Shown one piece after another: positions 40,923-46,496 of a DNA stretch of 46,496 nucleotides (its first letter is position 1; each line of letters opens with the position of its first letter). Under the pieces are notes generated by a model, which had not been told where the DNA came from, did no database searches, and saw only the letters and a program-made list of their open reading frames with translations. The stretch comes from Bordetella petrii (GTDB lineage: Bacteria; Pseudomonadota; Gammaproteobacteria; Burkholderiales; Burkholderiaceae_B), in contig WMBV01000039.1 in the NCBI GenBank assembly GCA_017745595.1, positions 1-46,496 of the forward strand. The letters are read 5' to 3'. Made by a program: the position numbers and the translations under genes.

Positions 40923-42391
40923 GCCGCGCCACGCCACTGCTTTCTCTGTTTGCCGCCACGCGCGCGCCGCGCCGCGCGGCCGCCGTGTTGTGTTGCGTCC
41001 TGCTGTCCGCCTGCGCGGTCGGCCCCGACTACCAGCGCCCCGCGCTCGACGTGGGCGAGGCCTTCAAAGAGGCGCAGGGCCCGGTCGACGGCTGGAAGCC
41101 CGCGCAGCCGCGCGATACCGCCGAGCGCGGCCCCTGGTGGCAGGTGTACGGCGATGCCACCCTCGACGGCCTGATGGGGCAGTTGAACGCGGCCAACCAG
41201 ACCGTCGCCCAGGCCGAGGCCAGTTATCGCCAGGCGCAGGCCCTGGTGCAGGGCGCGCGGGCCGGCTTCTTCCCGACCGTGGACGCCGGCGCTGGCGCCA
41301 CGCGCGCGGGCGGCGGCAGCAGCGCCACCGGCACCGGTGTGGGCAACCAGTACAACCTCGGCGGCTCGGCCAGCTGGGAAATCGATCTCTGGGGCCGCGT
41401 GCGCCGCCAGGTCGAGGCCAGCCGCGCCGAGGCCGAGGCCAGCCTGGCGGACCTGGCCAATGTGCGCCTGAGCGCGCAATCGGCCCTGGCCCAGAATTAT
41501 TTCCAGCTGCGCATCCTGGACGAACAGAAGCGCCTGCTGGAAGCCACCGTCAAGGCCTACGAACGCTCGTTGCAGCTCACCCAGAACCGCTACCAGGCCG
41601 GCGTGTCCGGCAAGGGCGATGTCTCGGTGGCGCTGGCCCAGCTGGAAAGCGCCCGCGCCCAGCTGGTAGACCTGGAGTGGCAGCGCGGCCAGTTCGAGCA
41701 CGCGATCGCCGTGCTGGTGGGCCTGGCGCCGTCGCGCTTTACCCTGGCGGCGCTGGCATGGGAACAGCCGCTGCCGAATATTCCGGCGGGCATGCCGTCC
41801 GAACTGCTGGAGCGCCGCCCCGACGTGGCGGCGGCCGAACGCCGCACGGCCTCGGCCAACGCGCAGATCGGCGTGGCGCAGGCCGCCTGGTTTCCCGACC
41901 TGGTGCTGAGCGCCGATGGCGGTTTCCGCAGCGGCGAGTTCGCGCAGTGGCTGACCGCGCCGGCGCGCTACTGGTCGCTGGGCCCGGCGCTGGCGCTGAC
42001 CCTGTTCGACGGCGGCGCGCGCCAGTCGCAGCTGGACCAGGCCCGCGCCGCCTATGACGCGCAGGCCGCGGCGTACCGGCAGACGGTGCTGGGGGCGCTG
42101 CGCGAGGTCGAAGACTACCTGATCCAGCTGCGCGTCATGGAAAAAGAACAGATCGTGCAGCGCCGGGCCCTGGAGGCCACGCGCGAATCGCTGCGGCTGG
42201 CGCGCAACCAGTACGAGGCCGGGCTGATCGGCTACCTGGACGTGGCGGTGCTGGAAACCGGCGCGCTCAACAGCGAGCGCAACGCGCTGACGCTGATGGG
42301 CAGCCGCCTGGCCGCCAGCGTGCAACTGATCGCCGCGCTGGGCGGCGGCTGGGAAGGCGTGCAGGCCGAGGCCGCGGCGCAGCGGCAGTGA
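40919..42391 (+). CDS. RND outer-membrane channel lipoprotein, NodT/OprM family
   Basis: A 490-residue TolC-like outer-membrane factor. The signal ends in the lipobox LLSAC with C32 lipidated, followed by AVGPDYQRP, a typical NodT-family start. Two repeats of long coiled-coil helices are expected; WEIDLWGRVRRQVEASRAEA and ERRPDVAAAERRTASAN are family blocks. It completes the tripartite pump with MdtA and MdtBC. E. coli mdtABC lacks its own channel gene and uses TolC, so carrying it in the operon is the arrangement common in betaproteobacteria. A GAAGCGC module begins at its stop codon. Confidence 0.92.
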   Translation: MSRATPLLSLFAATRAPRRAAAVLCCVLLSACAVGPDYQRPALDVGEAFKEAQGPVDGWKPAQPRDTAERGPWWQVYGDATLDGLMGQLNAANQTVAQAEASYRQAQALVQGARAGFFPTVDAGAGATRAGGGSSATGTGVGNQYNLGGSASWEIDLWGRVRRQVEASRAEAEASLADLANVRLSAQSALAQNYFQLRILDEQKRLLEATVKAYERSLQLTQNRYQAGVSGKGDVSVALAQLESARAQLVDLEWQRGQFEHAIAVLVGLAPSRFTLAALAWEQPLPNIPAGMPSELLERRPDVAAAERRTASANAQIGVAQAAWFPDLVLSADGGFRSGEFAQWLTAPARYWSLGPALALTLFDGGARQSQLDQARAAYDAQAAAYRQTVLGALREVEDYLIQLRVMEKEQIVQRRALEATRESLRLARNQYEAGLIGYLDVAVLETGALNSERNALTLMGSRLAASVQLIAALGGGWEGVQAEAAAQRQ

Positions 42392-42423
42392 AGGTTCCAC
42401 CCCCGAAGCGCTGCGCGCTTCTG
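42392..42423 (+). repeat. GAAGCGC module after the outer-membrane channel stop
   Basis: Right after the stop codon are AGGTTCCACCCCC and the GAAGCGC/GCGCTTC hairpin at 42405-42421. The module is then cut short and followed by a paired hairpin. Confidence 0.8.
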
Positions 42424-42427
42424 GACA

Positions 42428-42456
42428 GGTGTCAGGCTCCGCACGTGCCTGACACC
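42428..42456. repeat. Paired hairpin repeat, copy 6a
   Basis: Arms GGTGTCAGGC and GCCTGACACC pair perfectly over 10 bp. It lies between convergent genes. Confidence 0.85.
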
Positions 42457-42486
42457 GCTGTGTGCGGGAAACCTCGGTCAAGCTTC

Positions 42487-42517
42487 GGTGTCTGACACCC
42501 CGCGGGAGTCAGACACC
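42487..42517. repeat. Paired hairpin repeat, copy 6b
   Basis: Arms GGTGTCTGAC and GTCAGACACC in inverted orientation, 59 bp from the start of copy 6a. A half-copy arm (GTCGGACACC) follows at 42529-42538. Confidence 0.85.
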
Positions 42518-42570
42518 TGACTACCTGAGTCGGACACCTGGCCCGGCGGCGTCCGGCACCCGGCCGGCGG

Positions 42571-43533
42571 CTAAATCAGGCCGCGGATCCCCGCCACGCC
42601 ATGGGCCCCGTGCCGCTGCGCGTCGGCCAGCGTATCGGCCGATTGCCCGCCCAGCGCATACACCGGCAGGCCCGCATCGCGATTGCCGGCCACGAAGCCC
42701 GGCCAACCCAGCGGCGGCTGGCCGGGATGCGAGGGCGTTTCCAGCACCGGCCCCAGCACCGCGAAGTCGGCGCTCAGTTCGCGCGCATGCACGATCTGGG
42801 CGTTGTCGTGGCAGGACACGCCCACCAGCGCGCCGTGCGGCAGTTCGGGGCGCGCCTGCAGCAGGGCGGCATCGGCCCAGCGCAGATGCACGCCATCGGC
42901 CTGGCGCCACCAGGCGGCCGGGTGGGCGCTGTTGACCAGCAGCCGCGCCCCGGCGGCGCGGCAGAGCTTCAACACCGCCTGCATGGCGTCGCGTAGCGAG
43001 GTGGCGCCGGGGCCGTCGGGCCAGGCGGGCTCGCGCAGCTGCACCAGCTTCAGGCCGCGCGCCAGCGCGCGTTCCAGGCGTTCCAGAAAGGCCGGCAGGC
43101 CGGCGCGGTTGCCGATGGAAGAAATGCCGCAGGCGTCGGGCAATTGCAGCCAGCGCAGCGGGGGCAGGGTGGCCGGCAACAGGTCGCCCACCTGGCCGGC
43201 CTGGGCCGGATCGACCCATCGCAGCTGCTGGTTTTCCAGCCCGCGCGGTTCGCCCTGCCAGCCGGTGACCCGGCAAAAGGCCAGCCGCACGGTGGTGTGC
43301 GGATACGCATGCACGTAGGTCACCCAGGGCACGGCCTGGGTGACTTCGATGCCGATCTCTTCGCGCAGTTCGCGCGCCAGCGCCTGCAGCACCGTTTCGC
43401 CGGGCTCGAGCTTGCCGCCGGGCAGTTCCCACCAGCCCGACCAGGGCTTGCCTTCGGGGCGCTGGCCCAGCAGCAGCTGGCCGTCGGCGCGCAGGATCAG
43501 GCCGGCGGCGACGTCGACGATGCGCTCAGACAT
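42571..43533 (-). CDS. Nudix hydrolase fused to thiamine-phosphate-synthase-like domain
   Basis: A 320-residue two-domain protein. Residues ~1-130 are a MutT-type Nudix domain with a full Nudix box (G40, E46, R54, E55, E58, E59, G61), which removes oxidised nucleotides such as 8-oxo-dGTP. Residues ~140-320 resemble a ThiE/TenI TIM-barrel (LKLVQLREP, GVSCHDNAQI, LGPVLETPSHPGQPPLGW). This MutT-TenI fusion is known in proteobacteria. Whether the ThiE half is active is uncertain. The ATG at 43533 overlaps the stop of the DUF815 gene by 8 bp. It ends the argJ operon and is convergent with the pump operon. Confidence 0.88.
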   Translation of the reverse strand: MSERIVDVAAGLILRADGQLLLGQRPEGKPWSGWWELPGGKLEPGETVLQALARELREEIGIEVTQAVPWVTYVHAYPHTTVRLAFCRVTGWQGEPRGLENQQLRWVDPAQAGQVGDLLPATLPPLRWLQLPDACGISSIGNRAGLPAFLERLERALARGLKLVQLREPAWPDGPGATSLRDAMQAVLKLCRAAGARLLVNSAHPAAWWRQADGVHLRWADAALLQARPELPHGALVGVSCHDNAQIVHARELSADFAVLGPVLETPSHPGQPPLGWPGFVAGNRDAGLPVYALGGQSADTLADAQRHGAHGVAGIRGLI

Positions 43534-44437
43534 GGCGCGCCGCCCAGTCGCGCGCGAACTGCAGCGCCACGCGGCCCGAACGCGAGCCGCGTTCCAGGGC
43601 CCATTGCAGGGCCTCGGCCCGGCAGGCCTCGATCTGCGCGGGCGGGCAGCCCAGTTCGCGCAGCCAGTGGTGCACGATGTCCAGGTAGTCGTCTTGCTTG
43701 AACGGGTGGAACGACAGCCACAGCCCGAAGCGCTCGGACAGCGAGATTTTTTCTTCGACGGTCTCGCCCGGGTGGATCTCGCCGTCGGGCTGGTGCTTGG
43801 CCTGCAGGTTCTCGCTCATGTATTCCGGCATCAGGTGGCGCCGGTTCGAGGTCGCGTAGATGAGCACGTTGTCGCCCGAGGCCGACACCGAGCCGTCCAG
43901 CACCGATTTCAAGGCCTTGTAGCCGGCTTCGCCTTCTTCGAACGACAGGTCGTCGCAGAACACGATATAGCGTTCGGGCCGCGCGGCCACCAGTTCGACG
44001 ATGTCGGCCAGGTCGCCCAGGTCGGACTTGTCGACTTCGATGAGCCGCAGCCCGCGGTCGCCGTAGGCGGCCAGCATGGCCTTGACCAGCGAGCTTTTGC
44101 CGGTGCCGCGCGCGCCGGTCATCAGCACGTTGTTGGCCGGTTTTTTCTGCAGGAACTGTTGCGTGTTGCGATCGATGATGCCCTTCTGGCGCTCGATGTG
44201 CTGCAGGTCGGTCAGGTCGATGCGGGCCACGTGCCGAACGGCGTCCAGCCAGCCGCGCGCGCCGCCGCGCTTGCGCCAGCGGTACGCGTGGGCGGACCAG
44301 TCGATCTCGGGCGGCGCCGCCGGCAGCCAGGCTTCCAGTTGCGCCAGCACACGTTCGGCGCGTTCGATCAGGGTTGAGAAATCGGTAGCGGTCACGTCGG
44401 TATCCGGTGCGAGGGGTTCAGGAACGGTAGTCGGCAT
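43526..44437 (-). CDS. DUF815 P-loop ATPase
   Basis: A ~303-residue AAA-like ATPase of the DUF815 family. The Walker A motif GARGTGKSS (K114) and Walker [15 protein letters not shown] are intact, and the [17 protein letters not shown] segment is typical. No defined function is known; it is widely found beside argJ and mutT in betaproteobacteria. The ATG at 44437 overlaps the argJ end by 20 bp; a GTG at 44395 is an alternative start that would avoid the overlap. It lies between argJ and the Nudix/ThiE gene, all overlapping, so they form one transcript. Confidence 0.88.
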   Translation of the reverse strand: MPTTVPEPLAPDTDVTATDFSTLIERAERVLAQLEAWLPAAPPEIDWSAHAYRWRKRGGARGWLDAVRHVARIDLTDLQHIERQKGIIDRNTQQFLQKKPANNVLMTGARGTGKSSLVKAMLAAYGDRGLRLIEVDKSDLGDLADIVELVAARPERYIVFCDDLSFEEGEAGYKALKSVLDGSVSASGDNVLIYATSNRRHLMPEYMSENLQAKHQPDGEIHPGETVEEKISLSERFGLWLSFHPFKQDDYLDIVHHWLRELGCPPAQIEACRAEALQWALERGSRSGRVALQFARDWAARHV

Positions 44438-45644
44438 TGATGCTGACGTACTCGTGCGAGAAGTCGCAGGTATAGACGGTTTCGGTGGCCTGACCGCGGT
44501 CGAGCGCGATACGGATGCCGATTTCCGCCTGTTTCATGACGCGCTGGCCATCGGCTTCCTGGTAGTCGGGATTGCGGCCGCCGTCGCGCGCCACCAGCAC
44601 GTCGTCCAGCCACAGGCGCAGCCGCGAGACGTCCAGGTCGTCGATGCCGGCGTAGCCGATGGCGGCCAGGATGCGGCCCAGGTTGGGGTCGGAGGCGAAG
44701 AAGGCGGTCTTGACCAGCGGCGAATGCGCCACCGAATAGGCCACTTTCAGGGCTTCGTCGGCGGTTTTCGCGCCTTCGACGCGGATGGTGATGAATTTGG
44801 TGGCGCCTTCCGCGTCGCGCACGATTTTCTGGGCCAGGTCGAGCGCGGCGGCTGCCAGCGCGTCGCGCACGGCGGCGTAGTGCGGGTCGGATTCGGACGC
44901 GATGTCCAGGCCGGCCTGGCCGGTGGCCGCGATGATGAACGAGTCGTTGGTCGAGGTGTCGCCGTCGACGGTGATGCGGTTGAACGAGCGGTTGGCGATC
45001 TCGAGCGCCAGTTTGCGCAGCAGCGGCTGGGCGATGCCGGCATCGGTGGCCAGGAAGCTGAGCATGGTGGCCATGTTGGGGCGGATCATGCCCGCGCCTT
45101 TGCTGATGCCGGTGAAGGTGATGGTCTTGCCGCCGATCTGCACGCGCTGCGAATGGACCTTGGGCAGGGTGTCGGTGGTCATGATGCCGTGGGCGGCGTT
45201 GAACCACTGGTCGGCGCCCAGCTTTGCCAGCGCGGCCGGCAGGGCGGCGGTCAGGCGGTCGAGCGGCAGGGGCTCGAGGATGACGCCGGTGGAAAACGGC
45301 AGGACCTGCTGGGCGGGCACGCCCAGCAGCTTGCCCAGCGCCACGCAGGTATCCTGGGCTTTTTGCAGGCCTTCGGCGCCGGTGCCGGCGTTGGCGTTGC
45401 CGGTGTTGATGACCAGGGCGCGGATGGGGCCGCCGGCGGCCAGATGGGCCTCGCAGACTTGCACGGGGGCGGCGCGGAAGCGGTTGCGGGTGAACACGCC
45501 CGCGACGTTGGTGCCGGCCGCCAGCTGGAAGACGGTCAGGTCGCGTCGGTTGGCCTTGCGGATGCCGGCTTCGGTAACGCCGATTTCAACGCCGGCAACG
45601 GAAAAGATATCGGACTCGGAGGGGATCTGCAGGTTAACGGCCAT
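44418..45644 (-). CDS. argJ: Bifunctional glutamate N-acetyltransferase/ornithine acetyltransferase
   Basis: A 408-residue ArgJ that transfers acetyl groups between ornithine and glutamate and, in bifunctional forms, also from acetyl-CoA, for arginine synthesis. The self-cleavage nucleophile is T193 in MATMLSF, which splits the precursor into alpha and beta chains. The oxyanion-hole block KGAGM lies at residues 182-186, and [10 protein letters not shown] follows. The start is the ATG at 45642-45644; an in-frame ATG at 45668 would add eight residues. It heads an operon with the DUF815 and Nudix/ThiE genes. Bifunctionality cannot be told from sequence alone. Confidence 0.95.
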   Translation of the reverse strand: MAVNLQIPSESDIFSVAGVEIGVTEAGIRKANRRDLTVFQLAAGTNVAGVFTRNRFRAAPVQVCEAHLAAGGPIRALVINTGNANAGTGAEGLQKAQDTCVALGKLLGVPAQQVLPFSTGVILEPLPLDRLTAALPAALAKLGADQWFNAAHGIMTTDTLPKVHSQRVQIGGKTITFTGISKGAGMIRPNMATMLSFLATDAGIAQPLLRKLALEIANRSFNRITVDGDTSTNDSFIIAATGQAGLDIASESDPHYAAVRDALAAAALDLAQKIVRDAEGATKFITIRVEGAKTADEALKVAYSVAHSPLVKTAFFASDPNLGRILAAIGYAGIDDLDVSRLRLWLDDVLVARDGGRNPDYQEADGQRVMKQAEIGIRIALDRGQATETVYTCDFSHEYVSINADYRS

Positions 45645-45703
45645 GACTTCGTCTCTGTGGCTGGGCAAGGGAAAACCGCCGCTCGGGGCGGGGGAAGCTT
45701 TCT

Positions 45704-45712
45704 ATTATCCCA
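45704..45712 (-). promoter_or_regulatory. Extended -10 promoter candidate for argJ
   Basis: On the minus strand TGGGATAAT matches the extended -10 pattern TGnTATAAT with one mismatch. No clear -35 lies upstream, as is usual for extended -10 promoters. Transcription would start about 55 nt before the argJ ATG. Confidence 0.4.
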
Positions 45713-45837
45713 CTGGTCGTTTGGGGGCGTTGCCGGGGGGCTTTTCTGCTTTGGGCCCGGGGATGGGGTTGTTGGCGGTTTTCTTGGCTGGTTGTTCTTT
45801 GATTGTGGTGGGTTTTCTTTGATTGAGTTCTTGAGCC

Positions 45838-45965
45838 GCCTCACCGTCCTGGGCGGCGGGCCGGCCGAAGCCCGTCGGGCTCGGGCGCATCCAGGCGCCC
45901 TCGGCCTGCTGCGCAGGCTGCCCCGCCGGTCAACCCGTCCGGCCCGCCGCCCAGGACGGCGAGGC
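45838..45965. repeat. 128-bp inverted-repeat element with three internal hairpins
   Basis: The outer arms at 45838-45864 and 45939-45965 are 27 bp each and pair with a single mismatch. The interior holds three perfect hairpins in a row: AGCCC/GGGCT (45869-45881), GGGCGC/GCGCCC (45883-45900) and GCCTGC/GCAGGC (45904-45918). The whole could fold as a four-way cloverleaf in RNA or as a cruciform in DNA. No open reading frame explains it. Confidence 0.7.
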
Positions 45966-46006
45966 TGACCGGATCTCGCAATCAGAAAATCAGGTGGCGC
46001 GGCTCA

Positions 46007-46185
46007 GGTGTCAGGCTCCGCAGGTGCCTGAAGTGAAAGTCCCACCCCCGAAGCGCTGCGCGCTTCCCCCCTCAAGGGGGCGACACTGGCGGACCGGCCA
46101 AGCCGGATCCGCGGCGTCCCCGATCCGGTCGCACCCGTTTTCATTCTGGGCGGGTCGCGCAGCGCGCGGTGAAACACTGACACCG
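46007..46185. repeat. Composite repeat: truncated hairpin plus GAAGCGC module
   Basis: A truncated hairpin (46007-46031) joins a ~154-bp module (46032-46185) that matches 3819-3964 along its length, including the GAAGCGC/GCGCTTC, CCCCC/GGGGG, CCGGC/GCCGG and CGCGC/GCGCG hairpins. Differences between the copies are scattered. Confidence 0.82.
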
Positions 46186-46213
46186 AAGTGTGGGCGGGCC
46201 ATCTCAACAGAAC

Positions 46214-46245
46214 GGTGTCAGGCACCTGCGTAGGGGCCTGACACC
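46214..46245. repeat. Paired hairpin repeat, copy 7a
   Basis: Arms GGTGTCAGGC and GCCTGACACC around a 12-nt centre. Confidence 0.82.
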
Positions 46246-46269
46246 GTTGGGGGTGCGGCGGCACGCTTC

Positions 46270-46300
46270 GGTGTCTGACACCCTGCGGGAGTCAGACACC
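46270..46300. repeat. Paired hairpin repeat, copy 7b
   Basis: Arms GGTGTCTGAC and GTCAGACACC, inverted orientation, 56 bp from the start of copy 7a. A right half-copy follows at 46321-46338. Confidence 0.85.
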
Positions 46301-46412
46301 TGGCGCCCTGGCGAGACAGCGGGAGTCAGACACCTGGGCAGGCCTGGCAGCACCCCTAGACAAAGCCCAGGCAGCAGCGGTTCAAATTCGCATTGACGCA
46401 GTCCTGTGGCGG

Positions 46413-46496
<84 letters not shown>

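Noticed and set aside
45838-45965. Integron attC site or insertion sequence ends
   Set aside because: No RYYYAAC/GTTRRRY core sites, no transposase and no obvious target-site duplication are visible.
46190-46396. Short open frame at the right end
   Set aside because: It consists of translated hairpin repeats (VSDT-type peptides) and has no start context.

Overview
The window is GC-rich DNA from a betaproteobacterium. It most resembles the Alcaligenaceae (Bordetella/Achromobacter group), judging from a Bug-type solute receptor, a four-gene Aap amino-acid importer, DUF3460, ZapD, a pentapeptide-rich type VI secretion (T6SS) island and a fused indolepyruvate:ferredoxin oxidoreductase. This is inferred from protein families; no marker RNA gene lies in the window. 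The last ~80 bases are an almost pure G run, so the right edge is probably a contig end with sequencing artefact.

Layout. 1-3771: fused 2-oxoacid:ferredoxin oxidoreductase (+). 4091-6554: orphan cheD and the ftsE-ftsX division ABC pair (all -). 6752-10987: aapJQMP general amino-acid ABC importer (+). 11042-12160: glycosyltransferase (-). 12361-13386: Bug solute receptor (+). 13731-21792: T6SS cargo island (+): VgrG, small membrane protein, DUF2169-pentapeptide adaptor, a second pentapeptide protein, a DUF4150 (PAAR-like)/GH-E nuclease toxin and a SUFU-like immunity protein. 22028-24999: MFS exporter and glycerol kinase (-). 25097-27211: DUF3460, scpA, panC (+). 27324-27569: minimal LuxR regulator (+). 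27728-30794: PIG-L deacetylase with a beta-propeller-like C-terminus and an NlpE-like lipoprotein (-). 30976-33329: pilD, coaE, zapD (+). 33461-42391: mdtABC-type RND pump operon with its outer-membrane channel (+). 42571-45644: argJ, DUF815 ATPase and Nudix/ThiE fusion (-).

How the genes work together. Three transport or export units are complete: Aap importer, RND efflux pump with channel, and T6SS cargo set. The T6SS genes look like one delivery unit: spike, adaptor(s), tip-borne nuclease, immunity. No T6SS structural genes (tss) are present, so the machine must be encoded elsewhere.

The most unusual non-coding signal is a family of short hairpins at gene 3' ends. Fifteen complete copies occur at seven loci, as pairs or a triplet with start-to-start spacing of 56-61 bp. 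Their stems differ in sequence yet mostly keep pairing by compensatory changes. A second module, with a GAAGCGC/GCGCTTC hairpin, starts just after stop codons at three genes. Neither family occurs in the divergent promoter regions. A separate ~128-bp element with a 27-bp closing stem and three internal hairpins lies upstream of argJ. No tRNA, rRNA, CRISPR array, insertion sequence or transposase was seen.
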